The notes beneath the pieces are model-generated. The model searched no databases. It was given only the letters and a program-made list of their open reading frames with translations, and had not been told where the DNA came from. A DNA stretch of 64,000 nt from Branchipolynoe longqiensis (taxonomy: Eukaryota > Annelida > Polychaeta > Phyllodocida > Polynoidae): positions 1,612,001 through 1,676,000 of the forward strand of contig CM059203.1 of assembly GCA_030323885.1 (NCBI GenBank). Reading direction: 5' to 3'. Shown here piece by piece: positions 35,401-50,000 of this stretch. Every line of letters starts with the position of its first letter. Positions within the stretch are counted from its first letter, which is position 1. A program made the translations under genes and the position numbers.

Positions 35401-38008
35401 AAGGGTGATCATATGACAGCCAGAAAGCACATTCCATGGGGATGTAGAAATAACTACATTCCAGGACTCACCACCAACCTGGCAGAACAGTACAATGACT
35501 ACATCCAGTTGTACGAACTTCGCTACAGCTACCATCACGGCAGGAGACAAACTTGCAAAGGCACTGGCAATGGAACTGCGGAAAACATGGCAAACACTCA
35601 TTGCGAACACTGACATGACACGCAATGGCAAAAAGGCCTGGTCACTGATCAGGAAGCTGAGCAACAATCTGTGCAAAGCAGATCAGCATATCAATCTAAG
35701 ACCAAATCAAGTTGCACACCAACTCCTCCTAAATGGCAAGCCAGAAACAAACAGTGACAGAGTAACACCATAGGACGTGATCAAGAAAACCACGACTTTG
35801 ATGACGACTTCACTGCCACCAAACTGCAAAATGCACTAAAACACCTGAAAAACGGAAAAGCTGCCAGACTCGATGAAATCTTGACTGACGAGATCAATAA
35901 TGTCGGACCCAAAACGACAAAGTGGGTATTGAACCTGCTGAACACGTGCACAAGAACACACCGCATACCAATACTTTGGAGGCAGTCACGTGTTGTCGCT
36001 CTGCTGAAGCCAGGCCAGGAAAGGACTCATCGAGCCCGAAAAGCTTCAGGCCAATCTCCCTTCTGTGCCACCTCTACAAACTGTACAAATGTTTGATACT
36101 GAACCATCTGTCTCCTATTATCGAACATCTCCTTATCCAAGAGCAGGCTGGATTCTGCCCCGGCAAATCTTCCAATGCCCAGGTGTTGAACCTCACCCAG
36201 CACATTGAAGACGGCTTTGAGACAGGGAAAGTCACCGGCATAGTCCCTCGTAGATCTCTCGGCTGCCTATGACACAGTCAACCATTGACGACTGCTTGAG
36301 AAGGTCTACAACATGACAATAGACTACTGCCTGATATGCATGATGCGCACCCTACTGGAGAACTGCCGCTTCTTCATGGAACTCAGAGGGAAAAGAAGCA
36401 GATGGCGATCACAGCGGAATGGTCTACCACAGGGGAGTGTCCTCACACCACTTATCTTCAACGTGTACAGGAATGACCAGCCGATTCACCCAGGCATGTG
36501 CATCTTTGTGTACGCAGACCACCTTGCCGTCACTACACAGAGCTTGGACTTTGCACCGATTGAAAAAACACTGACTTCAGCTCTAGTCAGACTGTCGGAG
36601 TACTACACCACCAATCAACTCCGCCTGAACCCAACAAACACACAAGTCAGTCTCTTTCATCTGTGGAATCGTGAATGTGGCAAACAGCTCAACATCAGCT
36701 GGAATGGTGTGAACCTTGCCCACTGCAACCACCCAGTGTATCTTGGCATCACACTCGACCGAACATTGTCATATAAAGCACATATTGAAAAGACCAAAAA
36801 GAAAGTCGGAACAAGAAACAACATCATCTGTAAACTAAGAAACTCAAAATGGGGAGCCACTCCAACAACACTCAGGTCATCCGCTCTACCCATGCAAAGA
36901 AACTGAATGCGACACCTGCCGACTGATCAGAGGCTGTCTGAAGCCAACAAACATCAATAGCCTGCCCCTACTCACCGGAATTGCCCCACCTGACATCAGG
37001 AGAGCAGTGGCGAGCCATACAGAATGGATGTGGCAAGCCACAGACCAAGGGCATCCACTCCATGGACATCTCGCAGTGGTGCCACGCCTGAAGTCACGTA
37101 GGAGCTTCATCAGAAACACCAAGCCCATCAACACAACAGTCACAGCGACCCATGTGGAGATGTGGAGGGAGCGACTCGAAGCCCTAGACGCCAGCATGCA
37201 CCTCAACATCCATGCCGAAGAACACCTCCCCGCTGCCACGGAGAACCCCTGGGTAACCTTGAAGGTTCTGAGCTGGTTGCGAACACAGGTTGGCCGGTCC
37301 AGAGTGAACATGCTGAAGTGGGGATACTCTGACTCATCGGAAAGCTGTAACGGCGGCATCAGGCAGACGATGCAACACCTACTGGTCTGCCCCATGATGG
37401 CCACTGCCTGCTCTGCTGCAGACCTGACATTGGCCAACAACATTGCCATCAGTTGCTCTAAACACTGGGAGAGCAGCATCTGAAATAGACAACTGGTGGA
37501 AGGACACAATGAAGAATATTTTTTCCCTTCCATCTCTCAGATAGCCATGTTGACATACACAGACGCAGACAATTGTACCACTACCCACTATCTAATTTAG
37601 AACCAGCTGCTATCTCTGGTTATGCAATGAGTACCTCATAAAAGTTAAGGCATTGAAATCAACTAATCCACAGATTTATAACACAGGCAATAAATACCCT
37701 TACACTAAATTGCATGGCATATAGTTGACACCCTGCTACCCATTGCAATCTTCTTGCTAACCAATACCCAGAACCTACAGAGACACATGATAATATCCAA
37801 ACTGAGTACTCTAGCCAACCCCTCTAAAATACTGGTGCCAAAGCCATCTCAATACATATCAGCTTACATAACCTATTTATCTTCACAGAAACATTTTTGA
37901 GGATTTTAATTGTGTTATTTTGTGTGTTTGAAAAAGAATATATATATATATTGTTTTATTATTTTGTTCATATAACTTTTAACGGTTAATAGCATGACTG
38001 GAACAATG

Positions 38009-38041
<33 letters not shown>

Positions 38042-41000
38042 CTGGGTACTGGTGGACAGTGTGCAAAGGATATGAACATGGGACAAGTGGCTGGGCGGGC
38101 TTCCTCTGAATGAACTGAAGGGGCTGCCAGGTGTCAAAATAGGACACCTGAATGTACGTAGTCTCACACATAAAATAGAGCAATTAAGAATTGATCTGCC
38201 AGGATCGGGACTTGATATTTTCACTGTATCAGAAACAGGGCTCAATAGCCTTATAGAAAAATAACTAACTTCAATAACTTCAATAACAAACTACACCTTC
38301 TTCAGCTATGATCGAAAAGGAAAACATCTAAATGGGCAAGCCAAAGCTGGAGCTGGACTAGGAATTTACTGCCAAAATTCTCTACAAGTAGATCTTAATA
38401 GATATGCAATATAATATTTCAAATGCTGAGCTGGAACTGCAATAGGTGGTTGTAACAAGGCCTTATACAAAGAAGATCCTAATTGGAAATGTGTACAGAC
38501 CACCAGATGGAAGTGTTAAACAGGCCTTTGAGGAATTGAGTAATTGAGTAATGTGATGAGTGAAATAGATGACATAGACAAGTATGAGACCATACTGATA
38601 GGTGACTTCAATGCAGACTGTAGTGCTAAGAGAAAGCTACCAGCTATAATCATAAATCAATTTGCTTCAGAGCATGAGCTCCAACAGCTGATAGATAAAC
38701 CAACTAAGTCAACTAGAACTACCGCAACCACAAACTTTTCAACTGATGCACTAACAACAATCTTGCAGAGCTATTACCCCACTACAATATTTGAGGAGCA
38801 GGATCCCAACAAATTTTGGGATATTTTAGAAGATATGATCAACCATGCAGCAGATAAACTTTGTCCGATGACTGAACTAAAAATAGAAGAGAACACAGCT
38901 GTTTACATCACCAGTAAACTGATAGAACTACAAAAATACAGAGATTATTTTAAGCAAAAGGCTGACCTGACCAAAGACCCTGGAGACCAGTTTATAGCAA
39001 AATGCTTAACAAGCAAAGCAAGAATAGAGGTGAGGAAAGCGAAATCTATGTACTACATTGGTCAAGCCATAAAGCACAACCAGAATCCTAAGAAATTCTG
39101 GTATGAACTAAGTCAAATTCAACCAGAAGCCAAACCACAGATAAACAGCATAATAGACGACAGGACAGGTGAGAGAGTACCTGATGGTCAGTTAGCTGAA
39201 GTAATAAACAACTGTGTTGTAGACATTGGGGCAAACCTCACGAAACAATTCAAACAAAAAATACAAGTATCCAAACAATTATCGCCCAGTTGCAAATCAA
39301 CATGAATACAATCTTGAGAAAACAACAAGAAAAGAAGTACGCGCCAAGATTGAAGAACTCTCATCATATAAATCATCTGGTATGATGCATATCAATTCAG
39401 CCTTCATTAAGACTGCTATTACACATCTCTACAACATTGTCATTGAAACAGGTATATTCCCAGATAAATGGAAAATAGCTACTGTCACACCAATACCAAA
39501 GATAAGTGTAATGGCCCATGGCCCTCCGACTCCCACTCTCGCGGTCACTCACAGAAGAACACCAAGATTCAATTAGAGTACGCTTCAACTTGGTTTATTG
39601 AACCATCTGTTCTCCGCGGAGTCAGTAGTTGTCTGACCCACCCCCTGACTCACCAGCTCCCACGTTGACTCTATAGGTGTGTGTGTGGGGGGGGGGGGGA
39701 GGGGGTCAGCCACCTGCAGTAGAGGGCAGCCCAGTTGGGGTATGCCCGGTGGCTACCCGTGCCACCACCTGGCGCAGTATAGTGGTACTGCGCTGGTGCA
39801 TGGCATAGTCTCCGCTGCTACCGCATGGTAGTAGAGCTCATGTACAGACTACTACATAAGTAATCCTAAATCAAGCAATGAACTGCGACCAATATCAATC
39901 TGCCCCTCCCTGGCAAAGTCATCAAACAAATAATCCATGATCAAATAAAAACCTTCCTAGAAGACACCATCTACCTTGCCGAACAGCAACATGGCTTCAG
40001 AAAAGATAAATCAACCACAATAGCCCTAGCAACTCTATTAGATGAACTGCTGACTAACATGGATATAGGAGATCTGACAATAACCGTTTTTCTTGATTTC
40101 AATAAAGCTTTTGACACAATAGACCATGACATTTTACTCTGGAAAATTGAAAGGGCAGGACTTGGTCCTGAATCTTGTACATTTATAGCCAACTATCTAT
40201 CAAATAGACAACAAGTTACACAAATAAACAGACAGTCAACTAAGTCAACAGAGAGATCAATTACAACTGGAGTACCCCAGGGTTCCATGCTTGGGCCACT
40301 ACTCTTCCTCATATTCATTAATGAATTGCCCCTGGTAACAAATGAGGCCATGTTCAACCTGTTTGCTGATGATGCGGCCCTCACAGTCCATAGCCCATAG
40401 CCCACACATTGAATCTGCAGCAGAGGTAGTTGAGGATGTACTAGATAAGGTTAACATCTGGTGTAAGGAAAATAAACTGACAATTAATGCAAAGAAATCT
40501 GAATACATACTTTTTGCAACCAAAGTAAAAAAATCCAGAGCACAACCTATCAATTTACATTTGGGTGATGCAGTATTGAATCAGGTAGACACATACAACT
40601 ATTTAGGGACCACACTCGATTCTACACTAAATGGTAATCGACAACTCTCAAGATCACCATAAAAATGACAACTTTCAGAAAAATTAGGTACTACATGAGT
40701 GAGAATACAGCCCTGTTACTATATTATCTGTGCTAAGATCGAAGGTTGTTTCTTTAGGACTGGATGTAATTCCCCCGCCCAGGTTACATTGAGGGGCGGT
40801 AGAGATATCATTGGTATTTCGTATTGCATCACCATGTTCTGTATTTGTACCTCGATTGATCGGCATCTCCACCCTTCTCCCTCGATGGTGCACCCTTGTG
40901 GTAGCTCCACCAATTTTGCTATCGCGATTCTTACCCGGGTAGGGACTTTTCTGGGGCAGTGCACCGACATGGCCGTGTCTGCTCCAGGCGGTGCAATCGC

Positions 41001-44000
41001 TGCCCATGTCTTACCGTGCTGGGGAGGTATTCCTGTTGCTGACCCTGTAGGTGTTTGGCGCACTCTCAGTTTACATTATACTGGGAGTGCACCTGTGACC
41101 ATTGCGGCTTCGCAGCCCTGTATGGTTGTCTCTGGCACCGGCGACCACACCTCCGGTCCTCTACCCGTACACCACATGGGCACAAAGCTTGTGCTTGTCT
41201 CTGTGCTCACCGCCACTCGTGATGCACCTACCACCGTACGGACATGAGCATCACCGACTGGCACTGGTAGATAGTTGAGACCGAAGAGCAGGTATTGGTC
41301 GCTCGCAACTAATGGCAAGGCAACGCTATATGCCAAGTTGCCTTCTATACCCCATACTCATGCAACCGCTGTATTCTCATAGTACCAGTGCACTGGCAAT
41401 CCCTCAAATTGTGCCTCTCGAGCAGCTGGTAGCACCTCCATTAACCTAGGTTTCCCCAGGCTGATTGATTGATTGGTGATTGCTTTACACCGTGTCGGCA
41501 GCATAGGCCATATTCACGGTGAGGAATGTTTGTTTTTTGTTCAAACCATAGCTTCTACATGTGAAAGCAGACAATCAATTATGTGCCAATAGACACTCAT
41601 TAAATTAGAAAGCTCACAATCCTATATTTGTGGTCATGGGAAACAAATTCCCATAGAAAAAGAAAAGGTTTATTAATAATTGATAGAATCTATTTAGTAA
41701 ACTATATGAGGTGGTACAGTCCTGCTGCCCTCAAAAAGGCTAAAATGTTTTCCTGTTTTACTTTAGTAAAAAGGTCATGCATACTGTCTGCAGTGTAGAA
41801 CTGTTGGCGCAGGGCCAACAAATCAACGCAACTTAATAAAATGTGTTTGAGTGTCAGTGAGGACTGACACCCAATACATTCAGAAAAGCAGAAAAGCATG
41901 TGTAAGCCACGAGTGGCCAATACGGCAGCGGCTAAGGACCACTTGGTCCCCCCGACCTCCCGCATGAGTCTGTGGTGGCTTTCCCACAGATGGTTCAATT
42001 TATTTAAGTTTATTAATGTTTTCATCCCACTCATGTTGCCATTTGGATTTTATGTGAGTGGCTATTAGTGGTTTAAGATCAGAGTGAGGGATCAGACACG
42101 GTTCAAGATCACAGTTCAGGGCCTTCTTCACAGCCCGATCAGCTCGTTTGTTTCCTTGAATGCCGGCATTGCCAGGCACCCAGCACAGGTGGATGTCATA
42201 CCCATCCATTGTCAGTTGGATCATTTTATAAATGACCGTTGCTAGAATAGGGTGATTCGTTTTCAGTCCAGCAACAGCCAGGAGGCAAGAGAACGAATCA
42301 CTGTATATAACATAGTTAGTGTGGTTGGATACCTCAATACATTCCTACGCGAGAAGGAGTGCTCGGGCTTCTGCAGTGAATATCGAGCTCTGATCGGGCA
42401 AACGTACACCAAATTTTTCCCGTCGGTAGACTGCCGCAGTAGCTACCCGGCTTTGGTCTTTCGAAGCATCACTGTATATGGAGAGGTGGTATGCAAACTG
42501 GCCTTGAATCTCTGCATGCAGTCCTTGGTACTCCAGTGGATGTGTCCCAGACTTCCTCAGTTCCGTGAGTCGGAGGATAACCGATGGTTTTCTCAATGAC
42601 CACGGGGAATGTTCTGGGACTCTGGCATCCTCCAACACGTCCAAATCCAAGCCCAACGCCTCCAAATGAGGTTTCATTCGGAGCCTCAGTGGCCGGATGT
42701 AATTCGGCATGGCGTCATACCTGGATTCGTCATGTTGCTCGAATAGACAATTGTGTGCAGGATTCAATGCATTAGTTTTTATCTTGACTACATATTGCAT
42801 GGCCAGTTTGATTCTCCTGTTGTTAAGTGATGGTTCATTGGCATCTACATAAAGGCTCTGAACCGGTGAGGTGCGGAAGGCCCCAAGGGCCAGGTGCAGT
42901 CCCTGGTGGTGGATTGTGTCTAGCAGCCCAATATATGATTTCCTTGCGGAACCGTATACTATGCTGCCGTAATCCACTCATGACCGAACCAAGGTTCTGT
43001 ACACGGAGAGCAGAACATCTCTGTTCGCTCCCCACTCTGAGCTGGACAGCACCCTCAGAATATAAAGTGCTTTCAGGCATCTTGTTTTCAGGTACTTTAT
43101 ATGTGGCACACAAGACAGTTTTGCGTCGAGAATGAGGCCCAGAAATTTGGTTTTCTCAACGACTTTAATGGGATCCCCATCCAGGGTCAGCTCCGGTTCC
43201 GCACTCATTCTACGCAGCAGGCAGAAATGCATGCAGACTGTTTTGGCCTTGGAAAATTTGAAACCGTTCAGAACTGACCATTGATGGATCCCATTTATGC
43301 ATGGTTGTAGCTGTCTCTCTATGACATTCATGTTAGCACCGCTGTAATATAAAACAAAGTCTTCCATGAAGAGACTACAGGAGACCGCCCGCTGTACAGC
43401 AGCAGCAATACCATTGACCTTGACCCCAATAAGGTTCACGGCCAGTATGCTGCCTTGAGGTACTCCTAGTTCCTGTGAGTGTAGGCTGGAATAGGTACTC
43501 TTGACACGGACGCCAAAATGCCTGACGGCTAAAAAGTTCCTGATGAAAATTGGCAAGTGGCCACGAAGCCCAATCGTATGAAAATCCTCCATGATGCCAT
43601 GCTGCCACGTTGTGTCATAGGCTTTTTCGAGGTCGAAGAAGACAGCCACAATGTGCTCCTTCTTAAGGAAAGCATCTCTCATGAAGGTCTCCATGCGCAC
43701 CAAATGGTCGAGGGTGCTGCGGCCCCATCTGAAGCCACATTGGAGGTTGGACAGGTGGTGTCCTGACTCCAGTAGCCAGACGAGGCAGTTGTTTACCGAC
43801 TCCCAGATGTTGTTGAAGAGTTGAAGCAACAGTCTCAGTGCATGATCAGGAAGATGTTTAAAAAATTGATAATGAATTCCATCAGGTCCAACTGCTGTGT
43901 CATGCGAGCTTTCCAAAGAACACCTCAACTCACCCATATTGAATGGGGAGTTGTAGTGCTCCTCGCCATCGGAAGAAAAGTGCAAGAGCTTTTGCTCTTG

Positions 44001-47000
44001 GCGTTCCTTGACGGCCCGAAATCCCAGGAGGCAGTTTGCCAAAGACAAGTTTCCAGCAAAGGTGCGAGCCAATTCTTCACTTATTTCGTCGAGTGATGTG
44101 AGAATGGTGCCGTTGTGTTTCAAGTGCTGGACTACAGAAGAATCACCTCCCCTTCATTTGATTCTCCTGATCATTGTCCATACTTTGCCCAACGGCGTCT
44201 GCATGGTGATGCTAGAAACAAATTGTTTCCAACACTGCCTCCGCGCTTCTTTGATTGTTCTGTGAGCGCGAGCGCGCAGAATTCTAAAGTGCGCCAGATT
44301 TTCAGCGGTCGGCCTCCTGTGGAATTTACGCTGAGCTTTCTTTTGTTCCTTAATAGCCGTAACCATGGAGGCATCAAATGTTAGGGCGTCGCCGAGGTCT
44401 TCGGAACAGTTTTCTCTGTGAAACATCTCAGCATCTCAGTGAAGGCGTCGATGTCACTGATGTCTGGAGTGAACTCCTTGCGACATAGGGTCTGGAAGGT
44501 GGGCCAGTCGGCTTTTCAAAGCCGCCAGCTCCTCTCTCGCTCTACGGGAGATGCCCCCCCCGCAATTAAGAAAAATTGGGAAGTGGTCGTTCCCGGAATG
44601 TAAATAGAACAGAGAGTTACAGTCTTATGCAGCATCAGACGAACAGCTACAGCCTGTAGTTTTGTGTCTAACGCCACTGGTGTACATACCACATCACGTC
44701 TGACCAAGATGGAGGAGCCGCCAGCGGCTAGGTCTCCATCTGGTGCGTGCTTGTTATGAATGGTGTAGCCTTTAAGACTAGAACTCTCAGAAGCTTTTAT
44801 ATAAGTTTCTTGTAGGCAAACAGCAAGTGGATTGAGGTTGCAACAAAGAAGAGACATCTGTTCGATGTTGCTCCTAAAACCTTGGCAGTTCCATTGAATA
44901 AGAGATGCACCTTTCACTGTCATTTTGGAGCAGTGACAGGTGTTCTCCCCCATGCCTTTGGTTTGAGGGAGAGACTTCGACTGCGGGTTTCCACAGTCTC
45001 AGGCATCTCAATATCAGCCAGCGCCCGATATCTATTTGATGTTAAGTTTTTGGAGATCGATGACCCCCTGGACGTTTTGTCCGTAGGGGTCAAAGATCCC
45101 TTCGGAACTCGGTCCGACAAATTGTTCTTCTTCTTTTTGGGCATCGCCGGCTCGGCCAGCGTCTGCACCACAATACTATTATTACAATTATTACTTTTGG
45201 TTGAAACTGGCGTTGGATTTGGGACTGGGGTGAAGGCAGTGGGCTTCCCTCCAGTCAACCACATCAGTTCAGTCTGGCATTCAATTGTCCTGTTGGAGGC
45301 TTTCGCTGCCGCAGCATAGCTCTTGGTGATTGGCGAGGGAGTATTCGCCTCAGCCAGCCTTCGAGCTTCTGGGTAGCTTAGCCGCTTCTCAGTCTTGATC
45401 TGCTGAATTAGCTTTTCTTTTTTCCAGACAGGACAGTCTTTAGATATGGCCATATGGTCACCCAGGCAATTGGAACATTTTGCCTGGTTTTGACAACAGG
45501 TGTTGTCGTGACCTTTTTGACTGCAATTAAAACAGATGATTTCATTTTTGCATCTATCCTTGCCATGACCAAACTTCTGGCATTGGAAGCATCGAAGTGG
45601 ATTTGGGATGAAGACATCCACATTCACACTAAGGTATCCAATTTTCAAATCCTTGGGGAGAAAAGGCTTGCCAAACGTGAGAATATATGTCCCTGTTTTT
45701 ATGGACTTGCTATCCCTCTTTATAACTATCCTTCGTACGTTTAACACTCCTTGAGACTTGAGCTCATGTGCTATCTCATCCTCATCAACACCATCAAGAT
45801 CTCTAGTCCAGATTACTCCTTTGCTAGAGTTGAGAGTTCGGTGCTTGCACGTAGCAGATTGTTGGCATGCGCTTTCTTAGCACACTCCACCAGAATATGT
45901 CTACTTTGTAGTTTCTTCACGTCTTTGACTGTGCCAGCGATTCCCATAGTGCCCTTGTGAATGGCAAATGGGGAAAGTTTGGCAACTGATGCCTCGTCAT
46001 TCAATGATTCAATCATAATGAACCTCGATTTTGATGGCTTCTAGTCTCTTACCCCAGTTCCGCTTCACTTCCGACCATTGGTTGTTTGTGCGTGCTATGC
46101 ACTTCTCAACAGCAGCGATCCATCTGGCCACGGGTGGGCGCACTGGTGGTCTAGCTATCACCACCAGCTACCATATCGCATTGATGGACTGTACTTCCCC
46201 CTGGTCCCTCACCTGGGCACGTATGCATGACGCGGTGTTAGCGAGCCAAAACTGGTTTTGGCGGGGATTTCTAGGTTAGCGGCGAAAACTCAGTATGCAA
46301 GGATGGGTGTTAGCGCAAACACACTGAGTGTAAGCTAACACCGCGTCATGCATATGGGCCCAGCACTCCGTCCTGGCTGAAAATATCCCCCTCGGGAACC
46401 AGTCCGTTGGTGAGTATGGCCATGAAGCTGCCGAGCAGTGCGACCGGCCTCATTTCGATGTTGAAAACTGTGGTCATTCTCTGAAATATGTCCACATATC
46501 AACGATTCACGACAGGTTTTTAGTCATTCATTGTAAATACCCCACATTATTGATACCCATATATTACATTAGTAAACCAATAATTCTGAACCCGTTGCTG
46601 AAAATATAATTGAATGTAATCAAAACAATGCGCAACACTTTTGAACACTCATTCAAAATATATAACCATAATCAACAAATTGTGTTCCAGATCCCGGTCA
46701 TAATGCTAATTTCTAACCTGTATTTCTGTAATTAAGCACTGCTAGATGTATATCTGTTTGGTCAGCTGTGCATTTCTTTATCATGTTTTTGATGGTTTGG
46801 GCAAATCTTTTGACTTGTCCATTGCTACATGGTTATAACGGGCTGGAGTATATGGGGGTGAATTGTTAGTGATTTGCGAATATTTTATATTCTTCAGTCC
46901 GAAATTGTGGTCCGTTGTTTGAAGCAACGTAACTGAGTATGCCTTGTCGGGCAAAGTTTTGTTGTAGCGATTCTATTACTGTGTGTGAAGTGGTATCGTT

Positions 47001-50000
47001 AATTTGGTCTAGTTTGGGGTACTTGCTGTAATAGTCTACAATTAAAATATACGTTTTGTTGTGAATTTCGAACACATCTACTCCTATCTTGTGGTAGGGA
47101 ATGCTTTCGATATTGTGATTGATCAAGGGTTCTTAGTGCAAAGTGTTGCTATTATTTTGACATGTGTTACATCTATATATTCTCTCCTCTATCTGTTTAT
47201 TTAGATTAGGCCAGAACACAGAATCTCTTGGTAATTGTTTAGTTTTGTGATTCCGGCATGTGATTTGTGTAAGATGTCTAACATGGTGTGTATTATTTCA
47301 TGTGGTATCAGAACTCGGTTTCCTTTTAGCACCAGATTATCCTCGATAGTAAGCTCATCTTTATACGTATGGTTGATAGTGTCTCAGTTGGGGTGGTAGG
47401 TTTTGAAATGGTGTTTCCCAACCATTCTCGATTTGATTTTTTAGTTCTCTCATTGTGTTGTCTGTTTTGTACTCTTGAGTGATTCTTTCTAATATGCCTG
47501 ACTGCGCTTCTATTGTTGCCACATTTACGGGGCCGTCGAATCGATTTACTGGATGTAGGCTGCAGCTGTGTGCCCTGGACCATGCGTCTGCAAAAAGCAT
47601 TAATTTACCTTTAACATGTGTGAGCGTGATGTTGTAATTCTGCAGCCGCATGCGGATTCGCTGCATTCGGGCTGAGAGCGTGTGGATTTGTTTGGATATG
47701 ATGGCCACCAGGGGTGTGTGATCAGTCTCCACTAGTCTTTCTTGGCCGAAAATGTGATCGTGAAATCGTCTGCAACCAAAACAGATGGCCAGCAATTATC
47801 AAAGAAATTCACAAGAATCTGGGAAAACAAGTCAGGATAAGTAAAGTGAAGATAAAGTCAGTTGGTGTGACACTTGCCAAAACAACTGGAAAAGTTTGCA
47901 TAACGAGCCGTTGATAAATCACCCGATCGCCTGTCAACCGTATGAAAAAGTCGGGGCAGACTTGTTTGAGTTAAACCATAAAAATGACCTGATAACTGTA
48001 GATTACTACATGAAATATCCAGAGGTGACGCTGTTGGGCGATACGTCGTCTGTCACTGTTATTGAAGCGTTTAAGGATAATTTTGCAAGGCACGGTACGG
48101 TATTCCTAGTCAAGTCATTTTGGACAATGGTCCGCAGTTTAAGAGCCATGAGAATAGGGAGTTTATGCAGCACTATGGTTTTAAGGCCGTATTCTCCAGT
48201 CCACAGTATCCCCGCAGTAATGGGCAGGTAGAATGGTTTGTGCAAACGGTCAAGGACATGTTAAAGAAGTGCGAGAAGACTGGTGCAGATTTTCAGTTAG
48301 CTTTGCTGAATTATCGTAACACTCCATTGCCCGTCCTGAATGCATTTCCGGCTCAGCTGTTCATGAGCAGAAGGCTGAGGGGCAGGTTGCCGATGGCGAA
48401 AGAAATGTTGGTGCCTGAAACGCAAAATCCAAAGAAAGTCCAGACGGCAAACGGCAGCAAAGTCAGAAAGCGTTTCATGACAAGTGTGGAAAGCCGCACA
48501 AACCTATGAAAGTCGGAGATAAAATGAAATACAAAAATCATGCTGGGGAATGGAAAAAAGGGGTTATTTTGGGTCGGACTCATGTTTCGGGGAGAGAATA
48601 TCAAATTTTGAACGAGTCAGGTAATATGTTATGGAGAAACCGAGTGCAGATTATCAGGGCACCTATGAGGGGGCAGCCCAAGCCGGTCGGGCAGACGCAA
48701 AGTAGGTCAGCTTCGTTGCCGAATGTAAACAGTGCGGCTAATCTAAGTAGGTCAGGTCGCCTGATTAGGCCGGTGAGCAGGTTAGACCTGTAGTAGCTCA
48801 GTGTAGATTGGGTGTTTCACACGTATAGCATGTGCATGTAGGATTAAGTTATATTTTCAGCTGTGTTTTGATATTGAATGTGTAATGAACAATTTATAAT
48901 GTGAGGCATTACAGCAGGACAGTGAAGGACTTCAGTGCCATATGGCGCTTGGACATTTGCAAGGACTTGTGTTTCAGTTAAGTATGCATATATGTTATTG
49001 TGCATTCGTTTGATTGTTATGTGCTATGTTGGTGGTTATTTTGAATCCTTTCATGTTTCAGAAATACTTTGAGGGTGGGATGTGATATATGCGTAATAGA
49101 CGTATAGGTGTGTGGCTAATATATGTTAACGAGAGAGGGGATTATGCTAATGAGATGACATCATGGAAAGTTTAGCCGGCGGGTTCAGCGAGCCCTAGCC
49201 CGTGAATAAACCATTCAGTATCCAGAAGTCAAAGTGTTCAGACGTTGTACTTTCACACAAGGCACCACTACTAAGGCAGACCAGAAGCCAGATCAAAGCC
49301 CATGAAAGGAGCACATTGGAAATGGCCGCCAAGGCATGGAATGTGCAAATGGTGTAAGAAAGACAAATCCCTGATCTAAAAACGTACACAAAATATCTGT
49401 GCAGAATTAAAACTAGAAACCCCAACTGAACTGCACCACAATTAAGGGGGCAGGTGATATGTCACGGCCCACCAACTGGACAGCCCAGGGCGGGATGACC
49501 GGAAATATAAAAGCCAGATAACATATCCAACAACAATATAAATCAAATCAAATTCAAACAAACATAACTCAACCACCTATTACATACAGGCCTATGGACA
49601 TGTAAATCAAATAGGCTAGTATAGAATTAAGTAGAAAAATGCGGAAAACTCTTCCCAAGTAAACCCCAAAACACTAACATAGAACCTTAAGAAAACAACT
49701 AACATAGTAATAAGAATAGAACAAAAATACAATGCCAAGAGGGCCCAAAAAAACTAACATAGGCTACTAAACATACCAACAGACTATCTATCTGCTACTG
49801 AAATGCAGACAATCAAATAACTTATCAGCAGCTACTGCTTGGTAAGACAACACCAACAGTACAGCTGGCCAGCATTGAAAACAACCCTGGGTACCCGGGC
49901 TTACATGATATGGACAGTATAAATACAGCCTCAATATAAAAAGAAATAAAAAATAAAAAATAGCATGACTCTCTCGGGTTCTGGTCTGACCCCCTCTTGA

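Larger units (their letters stand above)
41461..46030 (-). mobile_element. LINE family A, near full-length copy (ORF1-EN-RT-RNase H)
   Basis: Most complete copy of the family. On minus: ORF1 (46016 to about 44920), endonuclease N-terminus (44953-44560, truncated internally), RT (44123-42980), RT thumb and RNase H (42977-42000), C-terminal zinc cluster, 3' UTR and (AATC)n tail at 41461. Defects: an endonuclease deletion, RT motif C changed to FMEDFVLYY, RNase H His lost (GNAG for GHAG), a stop near 42977 and further frameshifts. About 4.6 kb, inside the protease intron. Confidence 0.88.
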
